Source: Flavobacterium hydrophilum
GTDB taxonomy: Bacteria; Bacteroidota; Bacteroidia; Flavobacteriales; Flavobacteriaceae
Reading direction: 5' to 3'
DNA length: 64,000 bases
Assembly (NCBI RefSeq): GCF_003202405.1
Contig: NZ_QJHL01000001.1
Coordinates: 186,001 to 250,000, forward strand
Numbering within the stretch: position 1 is the first letter of the stretch; every line of letters starts with the position of its first letter. Both the position numbers and the translations under genes were made by a program. The notes under the pieces were generated by a model that saw only the letters and a program-made list of their open reading frames with translations, was not told the origin of the DNA and did no database searches. Below are positions 36,402 through 44,284 of the stretch, piece by piece.

Positions 36402-37058
36402 CTAATTTAGTTTGTCTTTTAAAGCCTCAATCCATATTTTATATCCTTCATCATTCATGTGTAGATTATCGGAACTAAATATATCTTTTTTAGGATTGCC
36501 ATTTTCGTCGAGCATTTTACTCCAGATATTTACAAAAACGATGTTTCTTTTTTTATTTATGAAAGCTTCGATTAGTTTATTGGTTTGAATTTGTCTTTCT
36601 TTCATTTTCCATCTGGAAATGCTTGGTTTTATCGAAACATAAACTATAGGAACTTTTGGCTGCTGTTTTCTAATGTTTTCATATAAAATTTTAAAGCGAT
36701 TGAAAACTTCTGCAGGTGTAATCTTTTCAGAACTTGCTAAATCATTTTCTCCACAATAAATAACTATTTTTCTAGCCTGGTATTTAAAAATAACTTCTTT
36801 TTCAAAACGAATTATATCTAATAAATCAGAACCTCCAAAAGCACGGTTTAAAACAGGAATCGTTGGGAAATCCTGCTGTAAACTAGTCCATTTTGTGAAA
36901 GAGGAACTGCCAATAAAAAGAACAGGATTCTTTACAGGAGCCTTTAAACTATCTTCTTTTTTGAAAGCCTGAATATCATTATAAAACGGAACTTTTTGAG
37001 CAAAAGAATGAATCGACAAAAAGAGTGCGAACGCAAAAATAAATTTTTTAAGCATCAT
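36402..37058 (-). CDS. Exported SGNH/GDSL hydrolase
   Basis: Protein of 218 residues with a signal peptide (MLKKFIFAFALFLSIHSFAQ). SGNH blocks are visible: block I LFIGSSSFTKW (nucleophile Ser), block II NRAFGGSDLLD, block III YCGENDLAS, block V DNLHMNDEGYKIW with the Asp/His pair. Relatives are lipases, esterases or acetyl-esterases; the substrate is unknown. It is inserted between trpD and trpC in the same direction, 23 bases after trpD and 13 before trpC. Start at the first of two adjacent ATGs (37058 or 37055). Confidence 0.9.
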   Translation of the reverse strand: MMLKKFIFAFALFLSIHSFAQKVPFYNDIQAFKKEDSLKAPVKNPVLFIGSSSFTKWTSLQQDFPTIPVLNRAFGGSDLLDIIRFEKEVIFKYQARKIVIYCGENDLASSEKITPAEVFNRFKILYENIRKQQPKVPIVYVSIKPSISRWKMKERQIQTNKLIEAFINKKRNIVFVNIWSKMLDENGNPKKDIFSSDNLHMNDEGYKIWIEALKDKLN

Positions 37059-37081
37059 AATTTTATTTGAATTGTTGAATT

Positions 37082-38074
37082 TTAAAGACTCAATTCTTGT
37101 AATTTTTTCAAAGAAGCCAATCCTTTTCCGGAGAATAGACTCTCTTTTGCTAATTCAAATCCTTCGAGGTGTGAACATTTTGTAACAGTTGAAATGGCCA
37201 TTGCCGCATTAGCTAAAACGACATTATTTTGAGCTTCTGTCCCTTTTCCTGAAATGATATTGGTAAAGATTTCTGCCGATTCTTCGATAGTTTTTCCACC
37301 TTCAATTTCATCTTGTGATAAAAGACGAACACCAAAATCTTCCGGTTTCAACATTCCTTCCATGTTGCTGGTAATGATTTTGGTTGGACCAGTTAATGAA
37401 ATTTCGTCATAACCGTCAAGCGAATGTAGGATGGTGAAATTCACATTGGTGTTTTGGTACAAATAAGCATACATTCTTGCCAATTCTAAGTTGAAAACCC
37501 CTACTAATTGATTTTGTGGAAACGCTGGATTTACCATTGGTCCCAACATATTAAAGAATGTTTTTACAGCCAGTTCTTTACGGATTGGCCCAACATGTTT
37601 CATGGCAGGATGGAATAGGGGAGCGTGCAAAACACAAATTCCGGCCTGATCGATACATTTTTCTAAAAAGGAAGGATCATTGCTGAATTTGATACCCATT
37701 TTTTCCATCACGTTGCTTGATCCTGAAATAGATGATACTCCGTAATTTCCGTGTTTAGCCACTTTTATTCCGGCACCCGCGGATACAAAAGAAGCTAAAG
37801 TTGAAATGTTGAAAGTATCTTTTCCGTCACCGCCTGTTCCGCACAAATCGATTGTATTGTAAGCTGATAAATCAACGCGGATGCATAATTCTAACAAAGC
37901 TTCACGAAATCCTGAAAGTTCGTCAATTGTAATGCTTCGCATCATAAATACGGTCAAAAAAGCCGAAATCTGACTTGGATTGTATTGACCGCTTGAAATA
38001 TTAATCAATACATTTTTAGCTTCTTCTTTCGTAAGCACTTCGTGATTGATTAATTTGTTTAATATAGTTTTCAT
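37082..38074 (-). CDS. trpD: Anthranilate phosphoribosyltransferase
   Basis: Enzyme of 330 residues transferring phosphoribosyl from PRPP to anthranilate. Visible are DLCGTGGDGKDTFNIST (PRPP loop), VAKHGNYGVSS, and the metal-binding region HSLDGYDEISLTGPT; the N-terminal helical bundle is complete. The ATG at 38074 is well defined. The spacer before it (38075-38155) is almost entirely a palindromic CTTGAAA-family repeat. It is not fused to TrpG. Confidence 0.97.
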   Translation of the reverse strand: MKTILNKLINHEVLTKEEAKNVLINISSGQYNPSQISAFLTVFMMRSITIDELSGFREALLELCIRVDLSAYNTIDLCGTGGDGKDTFNISTLASFVSAGAGIKVAKHGNYGVSSISGSSNVMEKMGIKFSNDPSFLEKCIDQAGICVLHAPLFHPAMKHVGPIRKELAVKTFFNMLGPMVNPAFPQNQLVGVFNLELARMYAYLYQNTNVNFTILHSLDGYDEISLTGPTKIITSNMEGMLKPEDFGVRLLSQDEIEGGKTIEESAEIFTNIISGKGTEAQNNVVLANAAMAISTVTKCSHLEGFELAKESLFSGKGLASLKKLQELSL

Positions 38075-38096
38075 TTTTTTACTTTTAGTTTTTTTT

Positions 38097-38150
38097 GTTT
38101 CAAGTTTCAGGTTCTGTGCGAACTTGAAACTTATAACTTGAAACCTGAGA
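38097..38150. repeat. CTTGAAA/TTTCAAG palindromic repeat, trp spacer copy 1
   Basis: Left arm GTTTCAAGTTTCAGGTTC (38097-38114). Right arms GAACTTGAAAC (38120-38130) and ACTTGAAACCTGAG (from 38136) are its reverse complements. It fills the GNAT-trpD spacer. Confidence 0.8.
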
Positions 38151-38155
38151 CTTTT

Positions 38156-38563
38156 TTAATGTTCATTTCCCTGATAAATCCACATAGGTTCTGTTTTTCC
38201 GGCTCTTTCAAAACCATTTTTCCTGTAGAAATCAACTGATCTTCCGTCTGCCGTTAACATCTGCATGTGAAAATGACTGTATTTTTCCTGCATTTTATTC
38301 ATAATCAATTTTCCGATTCCTTTTCCCTGATATTCAGGAAGAATCAATAAATGGGGATAATAAACAGTTAAAAAGCCATCAGAAATTGCATTACCTAATC
38401 CGACTAGTTTTTTTCCTTCCCAGGCAGTCACTAAAGTTTCAGAATTTAAAAGGCCATTATACAGCTCATTTGGTTTGCTGGCTGAACTCCATTCATTGGC
38501 TTTGTATAAAACCAAAATATCTTCGATATTGATTTCCCGGGTTTCTAAAATTGTTATTTCCAT
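38156..38563 (-). CDS. GNAT family N-acetyltransferase
   Basis: Protein of 135 residues: ITILETREINIEDILVLYK, then acetyl-CoA loop LPEYQGKGIGKLIMNKM, and VDFYRKNGFERAGKTEPMWIY. It acetylates an amine on a small molecule or protein; target unknown. The ATG at 38563 is chosen; a TTG 21 bases upstream falls in the repeat. It is inserted between trpG and trpD in operon orientation, with repeat elements on both sides, which suggests it entered or was left in the operon independently. Confidence 0.88.
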   Translation of the reverse strand: MEITILETREINIEDILVLYKANEWSSASKPNELYNGLLNSETLVTAWEGKKLVGLGNAISDGFLTVYYPHLLILPEYQGKGIGKLIMNKMQEKYSHFHMQMLTADGRSVDFYRKNGFERAGKTEPMWIYQGNEH

Positions 38564-38577
38564 TGATTTTGATTTTT

Positions 38578-38659
38578 GTTTCAAGTTTCAGGTTTGCTTC
38601 TCCAATTCGGCTAAAGCCTCGTGTCACGCTCCAACAACTTGAAACTTTAAACCTGAAAC
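38578..38659. repeat. CTTGAAA/TTTCAAG palindromic repeat, trp spacer copy 2
   Basis: Left arm GTTTCAAGTTTCAGGTTT (38578-38595); right arm region AACTTGAAACTTTAAACCTG (from 38636). The loop is about 40 bases. It fills the trpG-GNAT spacer. Confidence 0.8.
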
Positions 38660-38664
38660 AAAAA

Positions 38665-39231
38665 TTAATCCTTAATCCAGTTTTCTAAAATCCTTTTTCC
38701 GTTTGGCGTTAATACACTTTCAGGGTGAAATTGTACACCGCGTACATCATAAGTTTTGTGGCGTAGAGACATTACCTGACCATGTTCTTCGAAAGAAGTT
38801 GCTTCTAAAACATCCGGTAAATCAGCATTCACAACCCATGAGTGATAACGTCCTACTTCAAATTCATCTTCAAGACCTTCAAATAAGGATTCGTCTGTAA
38901 CTGCTTTTTTTACATTGGTAGCAACACCGTGATATACTTTATCCAGATTTGAAAGCGTTCCTCCAAAAACTTCTCCAATGGCCTGTTGTCCTAAGCAAAC
39001 TCCTAAAATACTTTTTGTTGGAGCATATTTCCGAATAACATCTTTTAGTAAACCCGCTTCATCCGGTATTCCGGGTCCTGGAGAAAGCAATATTTTGTCG
39101 AAAGAACCAATTTCGTCAATATCAAATTCATCGTTTCTGTAAACGGTTACTTCACAGTTTAAATCTTCCAGATAGTGTACTAAGTTGTAAGTGAAACTAT
39201 CGTAATTGTCTATAACTAAAATCTTTTTCAT
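38665..39231 (-). CDS. trpG: Anthranilate synthase glutamine amidotransferase component
   Basis: Class I glutamine amidotransferase of 188 residues supplying ammonia to TrpE. It has NYDSFTYNLVHYLEDL, LSPGPGIPDEAG, the catalytic Cys in GVCLGQQAIGE and the His/Glu of VQFHPESVLT. It could serve both anthranilate and p-aminobenzoate synthases, as in some bacteria, but its place in the trp operon argues for anthranilate. It is separated from trpE by a lipoprotein gene and two repeats. Confidence 0.96.
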   Translation of the reverse strand: MKKILVIDNYDSFTYNLVHYLEDLNCEVTVYRNDEFDIDEIGSFDKILLSPGPGIPDEAGLLKDVIRKYAPTKSILGVCLGQQAIGEVFGGTLSNLDKVYHGVATNVKKAVTDESLFEGLEDEFEVGRYHSWVVNADLPDVLEATSFEEHGQVMSLRHKTYDVRGVQFHPESVLTPNGKRILENWIKD

Positions 39232-39246
39232 TGTGTTTGTTTTTTT

Positions 39247-39318
39247 GTTTCAGGTTTCAAGTTTCAGGTTTTCACGTTGCAGTTAACCTGAAACTTGAAA
39301 CAAAGAAAACTTGAAACT
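39247..39318. repeat. CTTGAAA/TTTCAAG palindromic repeat, trp spacer copy 3
   Basis: A 17-bp perfect inverted repeat: GTTTCAAGTTTCAGGTT (39254-39270) and AACCTGAAACTTGAAAC (39285-39301), with extra half-units on both sides. It fills the lipoprotein-trpG spacer. Confidence 0.85.
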
Positions 39319-39324
39319 AAATTT

Positions 39325-39768
39325 TTATTTTTCCCGAACGTATTTTTCAGTAATGATTCGGTTAATTCCTAATTTTTCTAATTTTTCGATTCCTTCCTGA
39401 ATTAGGGTATCGTTTTGGATTTTTACTACAAATTCAAATTTGTTGTTCTCCCATGGGCGGTTATTGAAATATTCAAGGTTTTCGGTGTAAATACTGTCTT
39501 TTAAAGTATATTTTCCGCCTCCGCCAAAGAATACGGCATTTATTGAATCTTTACCATTATTCAGATCATGATTGAAAAAAGCAAAATGAGTATCATTTAT
39601 AATTTTGATCATTTTTGTCTTTGGATTGAAAGTTGAAAAAGTCGAATCTTTTTCGGTCGTTTCTGCTGAAATAAGACGCCAGGTTCCTTCAATTGAATTT
39701 TGCTTTTTCTCTGAATTGCAGGAAGAAAGGATAATGATTAAAATTAAAATTGAGATTGCATTTTTCAT
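39325..39768 (-). CDS. Small lipocalin-like lipoprotein
   Basis: Protein of 147 residues with a lipoprotein signal (MKNAISILILIIILSSCNS, lipobox ending in Cys 17) and a beta-rich body beginning IEGTWRLISAE, as in lipocalin-like domains of Bacteroidetes. It should be anchored to a membrane facing the periplasm or outside. The ligand is unknown. It sits between trpE and trpG in the same orientation, bounded by palindromic repeats, and has no evident role in tryptophan synthesis. Confidence 0.85.
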   Translation of the reverse strand: MKNAISILILIIILSSCNSEKKQNSIEGTWRLISAETTEKDSTFSTFNPKTKMIKIINDTHFAFFNHDLNNGKDSINAVFFGGGGKYTLKDSIYTENLEYFNNRPWENNKFEFVVKIQNDTLIQEGIEKLEKLGINRIITEKYVREK

Positions 39769-39792
39769 GGTTTTTATGGTTTTTTGTTAACT

Positions 39793-39844
39793 GTTTCAAG
39801 TTTCAGGTTTGATTCGTATTCCAATTAAAATTGAAACTTGAAAC
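39793..39844. repeat. CTTGAAA/TTTCAAG palindromic repeat, trp spacer copy 4
   Basis: A 13-bp perfect inverted repeat: GTTTCAAGTTTCA (39793-39805) and TGAAACTTGAAAC (39832-39844). It fills the trpE-lipoprotein spacer. Confidence 0.82.
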
Positions 39845-39859
39845 AAAACAAACTTGTAA

Positions 39860-41260
39860 CTAAATTTTTTCAGCCATTTCTAAAGCGGTATTCAACGCTC
39901 TTAATTTATTGTAAACTTCCTGCATTTCGCTTTCTTCGTCTGAACTGGCAACAATTCCGGCTCCGGCCTGACAGTGTAACTGATGATTTTTTGAAAGGAA
40001 AGTACGAATCATAATCGCATGGTTGAAATTGCCTTCAAAATCCATAAATCCGATTGCTCCTCCGTAGAAATTACGGTTTGTTTTTTCGTAATCTTCAATC
40101 AATTGCATTGCTCGGTGTTTTGGAGCACCGCTTAAAGTTCCTGCCGGGAAAGTGTCGGCAACCACCTGCATTGTTGTCGCTTTATCGTGTAAATGACCAG
40201 TAACTTTTGAAACCAGATGAATCACGTGTGAGAAAAACTGAACTTCTCTGTATCTTTCAACGTTCACATCATGACCGTTTCGGCTTAAATCGTTTCGCGC
40301 CAAGTCAACTAACATTACGTGCTCGCTGTTTTCTTTTTTATCTTCGGATAATTTTTTGGCCAATTCGGCATCTTTTTCATCATTTCCAGTTCTTCTGAAA
40401 GTTCCGGCAATTGGATGAATTTCGGCTTTTCTGTCTTTTACGATAATTTGTGCTTCGGGTGAAGAACCAAATATTTTAAAATCGCCATAATCAAAAAAGA
40501 ATAAATACGGAGATGGATTGATGCTTCGTAAAGCACGATATACATTGAATTCATCACCTTTAAAACCCTGTGTGAAACGACGGGATAAAACCAATTGAAA
40601 AACATCGCCTCTAAAACAGTGTTTTTTAGCCAAAGCTACATTGTGTTTGAATTCTTCATCAGTTAAATTAGAGAAACCTTCGCCTTCTTTAGTGAATTTA
40701 TAAGAAGCTATATTTCTGGATTGTAATAATTGTTCAATTTCTGAGATATTGTTTCTTCCGTCAACGCTATGGCAAAAAATATAGGCTTCGTTTTTGAAGT
40801 GATTGATGGCAATAATGTTTTGGTAAACGGCGTAAAAAACATCCGGGATTAAGGTTGCCGAATCTTTTTTGGCAATTTCTACCTTTTCGAAATATCGAAC
40901 GGCATCGTAAGATATATATCCGAATAAACCGTTATTGATGAATTTGAAATCGTTTTTCTCTGACTTAAACTGACCCGAAAATTCCTGAATTACTTCCGGA
41001 ATGTTAGTTGACGCATCAATTGAAATTTGCTCAGTTGTTCCGTCAGGGAAAGTTTTCGAAATAAGTTCGTTTTCGATTTTGATCGTGGCAATCGGATTGC
41101 AGCAGATGTATGAGAAACTATTGTCATTTCCGTGGTAGTCACTACTTTCTAATAATAAACTATTTGGGAATTTGTCTCTGATTTTAAAATAAATACTTAC
41201 CGGCGTAATCGTGTCTGCCAGAATTTGTTTGTAGTGTGTGTTGAGTATAAAAGGTTTCAA
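39860..41260 (-). CDS. trpE: Anthranilate synthase component I
   Basis: Chorismate-utilising enzyme of 466 residues, first committed step of tryptophan synthesis. The C-terminal catalytic core shows GDVFQLVLSRRF, SPEAQIIVKDRKAEIHPIAGT, the metal-binding and SEHVMLVDLARNDLSR motifs, FPAGTLSGAPKHRAM and GGAIGFMDFEGNFNHAIMIRTF. The N-terminal part carries a LLESSD motif, the usual tryptophan feedback site. It is the first structural gene of the operon, 120 bases after the leader peptide and just after an attenuator hairpin. Confidence 0.97.
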   Translation of the reverse strand: MKPFILNTHYKQILADTITPVSIYFKIRDKFPNSLLLESSDYHGNDNSFSYICCNPIATIKIENELISKTFPDGTTEQISIDASTNIPEVIQEFSGQFKSEKNDFKFINNGLFGYISYDAVRYFEKVEIAKKDSATLIPDVFYAVYQNIIAINHFKNEAYIFCHSVDGRNNISEIEQLLQSRNIASYKFTKEGEGFSNLTDEEFKHNVALAKKHCFRGDVFQLVLSRRFTQGFKGDEFNVYRALRSINPSPYLFFFDYGDFKIFGSSPEAQIIVKDRKAEIHPIAGTFRRTGNDEKDAELAKKLSEDKKENSEHVMLVDLARNDLSRNGHDVNVERYREVQFFSHVIHLVSKVTGHLHDKATTMQVVADTFPAGTLSGAPKHRAMQLIEDYEKTNRNFYGGAIGFMDFEGNFNHAIMIRTFLSKNHQLHCQAGAGIVASSDEESEMQEVYNKLRALNTALEMAEKI

Positions 41261-41313
41261 TGTATTTCGTTTTTTAATTTTTATATTTTCTGTTAATTAG
41301 ATTTCGGCCAAAA

Positions 41314-41344
41314 AAAAAGGCTTGTCGTGATGACAAGCCTTTTT
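41314..41344 (-). terminator. trp attenuator hairpin
   Basis: A 13-bp perfect stem (41314-41326 with 41332-41344), loop GTGAT on the plus strand. On the minus strand it ends with eight U residues before trpE. The 5' strand AGGCTTGTC can instead pair with the upstream ACAAAGC, and that region (CTTCC at 41369-41373) can pair with GGAAG over the Trp codons (41401-41405). These are the three competing pairings of a classical attenuator. Confidence 0.85.
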
Positions 41345-41379
41345 ATATTTATAGTTTACAATACCATAGGAAGCTTTGT

Positions 41380-41436
41380 TCACGACGTCTGACGTAAATT
41401 CTTCCACCACCAAGTATTGTTCATTGTAATTTTCAT
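41380..41436 (-). CDS. trpL: trp operon leader peptide
   Basis: An 18-codon open frame, MKITMNNTWWWKNLRQTS, with three consecutive TGG codons, located between the minus-7 box and the attenuator ahead of trpE. A second in-frame ATG at residue 5 could also start it. Ribosome stalling at the Trp codons when charged tRNA-Trp is scarce would cover the GGAAG region, free its partner and favour the antiterminator. This logic is the enterobacterial model applied by inference; the peptide, codons and hairpins are seen directly. Confidence 0.85.
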   Translation of the reverse strand: MKITMNNTWWWKNLRQTS

Positions 41437-41454
41437 AATCTTATTTTGATATGG

Positions 41455-41462
41455 CAAATATA
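41455..41462 (-). promoter_or_regulatory. Minus-7 box TATATTTG for the trp operon
   Basis: TAnnTTTG on the minus strand, 18 bases before the first leader-peptide ATG, so the 5' UTR would be very short. Confidence 0.55.
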
Positions 41463-41561
41463 TAAATGTAATTTGAATTAGAATGCATTGAAAGTAAAAA
41501 AAAACTTTCCTTAATTTAGAAATTTGTTAAATATGTAAAAATATCAGTAGCTTTTAACGGC

Positions 41562-42839
41562 TTATTTTCCACTTGCAACCGCATTGTTAAATTTTGTTCT
41601 AAAGTCCGGATTTCCTTTAATATTAGGAGTTAAGAATAATTCGTCGCTTTTTATTTTTGTAGATTCTATTGCAAATTCAGGATTGCTGTACCAGTTTTTA
41701 ATTCCTGCATCATTGCTTGAAGATTCGCTTGTGATTCCACCATTACAATTGTTAGCCATCACGTTTTTTAATGTAATTTTTGATAAATTTTCGTTGCCAT
41801 TTCCAATATTTCCATTCAGAAGTATGAAAGGAGTGAACCCTGAAACAACACTATTAGTTAAATTGAAAAAGGTATTTTCTCCAATATGGGCAGATTCGCG
41901 CACCAGTCCCTGATTGTTTTCTTCCAGATTTACAAGTGTGATATTGCTGGCATTTATTTTGGTCATTTTTTTGGTCATATCGGTATTTTCTATTTTGTCG
42001 TACGAATCTACTTCAAAACATCTGGATCCTGAAATATCAGATGAGAAAGGATGACGAATAGCAATACTGTTGCTGATATTTATTTGTGCTCCTTGTGTAA
42101 AATCAAAATCATCATCTGTAGTTCGGTATGAAATTAAGTTGTTCATATTCAGGTCACCACCATAGCATTCAAAAGAATCATCATTAGAATAACTGATTTG
42201 AATATTGCTTAAAACTGTTTTTCTTCCAACCCCGGCTAATGAAAGTCCGTTAAGTTCTTTTAAAGCACTTAATTTTCTGCCTGAATATTCAATACGAACA
42301 TATTTCAAAATTCCTGAATTGTCTTCTGCATCCTGTCCTCCGTAATGATTCAATATTTCATCTAAGTTGAAAGGCAGGGTTGCAATGCCCCCCAATTTAT
42401 TGATAGGCGCTTTTCCAAGAATAATGATACCACCCCAGTCTCCTGGCTTTCTTTCGGTTGTTCCTTTATTTGAAGTAAAAATTATAGGATCAGTTTCTAA
42501 ACCTTCGGCCATAATTTTTGCACCGTTTGAAATTACTAAAGTACCACAGGTTTTGTCATCGCCCCTGATAACTGTTCCGGGTTCAATTGTAAGTACAGCA
42601 TTATTGGTTACATATACAATACCCACTAACTGATAGGTATTTCGTTTGGTTAGTCTGGTATCTTTGTCAATTGTTCCTGCAATAATATTTGTAGCTTCAT
42701 TGTACTCAACAGCTCCTGGCTTAAAATTGGTCCAGTTGTTCATCCAGTTTGACGTTCCTATGATTCCTTTTTGTTGTTGTGCCTGAAGAAAAAAAGTGCT
42801 TAAAATTGTTATAATTGTAATCTGTATTGTAGTTTTCAT
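41562..42839 (-). CDS. Secreted right-handed beta-helix-like protein
   Basis: Protein of about 425 residues with a signal peptide (MKTTIQITIITILSTFFLQAQ). The body has a start typical of Bacteroidetes exported beta-helix proteins (VYVTNNAVLTIEPGTVIRGD, GTLVISNGAKIMAEGLETDPIIFTS, DWGGIIILGKAPINK), followed by helix rungs with polar Asn/Ser ladders (ISYSNDDSFECYGG). No type IX sorting domain is visible at the C-terminus (ending NNAVASGK). An alternative ATG is 9 bases upstream at 42848. The family is often misnamed 'multidrug transporter'; surface carbohydrate or metal-related roles are unproven. Confidence 0.8.
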   Translation of the reverse strand: MKTTIQITIITILSTFFLQAQQQKGIIGTSNWMNNWTNFKPGAVEYNEATNIIAGTIDKDTRLTKRNTYQLVGIVYVTNNAVLTIEPGTVIRGDDKTCGTLVISNGAKIMAEGLETDPIIFTSNKGTTERKPGDWGGIIILGKAPINKLGGIATLPFNLDEILNHYGGQDAEDNSGILKYVRIEYSGRKLSALKELNGLSLAGVGRKTVLSNIQISYSNDDSFECYGGDLNMNNLISYRTTDDDFDFTQGAQINISNSIAIRHPFSSDISGSRCFEVDSYDKIENTDMTKKMTKINASNITLVNLEENNQGLVRESAHIGENTFFNLTNSVVSGFTPFILLNGNIGNGNENLSKITLKNVMANNCNGGITSESSSNDAGIKNWYSNPEFAIESTKIKSDELFLTPNIKGNPDFRTKFNNAVASGK

Positions 42840-42891
42840 AACTATCATTTTGATTTTCTAGTTTTGGATTTTTATTGTTTTTTAACAATGT

Positions 42892-42899
42892 CAAAATTA
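42892..42899 (-). promoter_or_regulatory. Minus-7 box TAATTTTG, beta-helix protein gene
   Basis: Minus strand TAnnTTTG with a TTG (CAA at 42916-42918) upstream at a 16-base spacer. It lies about 50 bases before the start codon. Confidence 0.55.
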
Positions 42900-42987
42900 G
42901 AAGCCGAATGTTAATCAAAATATGTGAGCTTGTTACGAAAGGGTTATTTAAATATTAAGAACGTTATTTTTATGTTTTTATAAAAAA

Positions 42988-43019
42988 GAAACCCCAACAA
43001 TTTAAACTGTTGGGGCTTC
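42988..43019 (-). terminator. Intrinsic terminator of the marR-nitroreductase-yceI operon
   Basis: CCCCAACA (42992-42999) and TGTTGGGG (43008-43015) arms, extended by GAA/TTC. On the minus strand a run of U follows. Confidence 0.8.
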
Positions 43020-43047
43020 CTGATTCCAAATTAGTAAGTTTGAAATA

Positions 43048-43614
43048 TTAGAATTTTAAAGATACTGCCAATTCGAAATCATCATTGATCGTTTTGTCTC
43101 CTAAGTTTTGGAAGAAGTTACCGGAATTGTATTTGATATCGTATTTAGTTCTGTCAACTTTAAATGCTGTTGTAGCAGTATTTCCATTTACAGCGATGTC
43201 AAAAGTTACAGGTTTAGTGATTCCTTTGATAGTTAAATCAGCAGTTACAGTATAAACATCTGTAGATTTAGCTCCGATAGTTTTGAAAACTAATTTTGCA
43301 GTTGGATATTTATCAGTTCCGAAGAAATCGTCAGCTTTTAAGTGACCGTTTAGTTTTCCCTGGTATTCTCCAGTTAAATCAGTTGCAGTTAATGAAGTCA
43401 TATCAACTGTGAAACTACCACCAGTTAATTTTTTTCCTTTGAAAACTACTGCTCCTTCTTTGAAGTTTACTGTTCCTGAGTGTTCTCCGGTTACTTTTTT
43501 ACCTACCCATTTGATAGTAGATGCTTTTACGTCGATTTTTTTAGTTTGAGCGTTTACTGAAACTGACGCTGCTGCTACGAATAATGCTATTGCAATTGTT
43601 TTTAAATTTTTCAT
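43048..43614 (-). CDS. Periplasmic YceI-like protein
   Basis: Protein of 188 residues with a signal peptide (MKNLKTIAIALFVAAASVSVNAQ) and a YceI lipocalin-like body: IKWVGKKVTGEHSGTVNFKEG, ADDFFGTDKYPTAKLVFK, ADLTIKGITKPVTFDI. Members bind polyisoprenoid or other amphiphilic molecules and are induced by acid or osmotic stress in some bacteria. It is the last gene of the marR-nitroreductase-yceI run, 33 bases after the nitroreductase, followed by a terminator. Confidence 0.9.
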   Translation of the reverse strand: MKNLKTIAIALFVAAASVSVNAQTKKIDVKASTIKWVGKKVTGEHSGTVNFKEGAVVFKGKKLTGGSFTVDMTSLTATDLTGEYQGKLNGHLKADDFFGTDKYPTAKLVFKTIGAKSTDVYTVTADLTIKGITKPVTFDIAVNGNTATTAFKVDRTKYDIKYNSGNFFQNLGDKTINDDFELAVSLKF

Positions 43615-43647
43615 GTTGTGAAATTAATTTTGATTGTTATTAAATAA

Positions 43648-44280
43648 TTATAGTGTGATAAATAATTCTTCCTGAGATTTTCTGACTTTTTTGTAATGTT
43701 GAGAATCATCCTCATCATGTCTGTAACCGATAGTGGCTACAACTACTGCGTTTAATCCTAATTTGTCAAAGCCCAGAATTTCGTTGAATGCTGCAGGGCT
43801 AAAACCTTCCATAGGCGTAGTATCGATTTTTAATTCAGCTGCTGCACTTAATAATGTTCCTAAGGCAATGTAAGTTTGTTTTGAAGTCCAGATGTTTTTA
43901 GCTTCGTTTGATAAATTAGAAATAACGTTATTCATCATGTCGCTAAAACCGCCTAAAGCATCTGTAGGAACTCCTCTGGTTTCGCTTATATTTTTGATGT
44001 ATGCTTCAACTGATTTTGAATCAAGATTAAGATCATTTGCAAAAATGAACAGGTGAGAAGCATCTGTAATTTGAGTTTGTCCCCATGCTTCAGCTTTTAA
44101 TTTTTCTCTTAATTCCGGGTTTTCTACGATAACCACTTTAAATGGCTGTAATCCGTATGAAGAAGCAGCTAATCTAACAGCTTCTTTTAATGTATTTAAA
44201 TCTGATTCAGAGATTTTTTTGGTTGCATCAAATTTTTTGGTTGCATATCTCCAGTTTAAATTTTCTAATAGTGTACTCAT
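43648..44280 (-). CDS. NAD(P)H-dependent nitroreductase family oxidoreductase
   Basis: FMN enzyme of 210 residues of the NfsB-like group: NLNWRYATKKFDATKKIS, AASSYGLQPFKVVIVEN (FMN loop), SAAAELKIDTTPMEGFSPAAFNEILG and NAVVVATIGYRHDEDD. It reduces quinones, nitro compounds or flavin-linked substrates with NAD(P)H. It begins 4 bases after the marR gene, so is part of the MarR-regulated operon. A role in response to electrophiles or redox-cycling compounds is inferred from this context. Confidence 0.9.
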   Translation of the reverse strand: MSTLLENLNWRYATKKFDATKKISESDLNTLKEAVRLAASSYGLQPFKVVIVENPELREKLKAEAWGQTQITDASHLFIFANDLNLDSKSVEAYIKNISETRGVPTDALGGFSDMMNNVISNLSNEAKNIWTSKQTYIALGTLLSAAAELKIDTTPMEGFSPAAFNEILGFDKLGLNAVVVATIGYRHDEDDSQHYKKVRKSQEELFITL

Positions 44281-44284
44281 GATA

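Larger units (their letters stand above)
41261..41561 (-). other. trp leader region (301 bases)
   Basis: In the direction of transcription it holds a minus-7 box, the leader peptide gene, an antiterminator-capable stretch and an intrinsic terminator. The remaining part (41463-41561) is AT-rich and lies downstream of the start-less end of the next gene; nothing else is seen. Confidence 0.75.
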
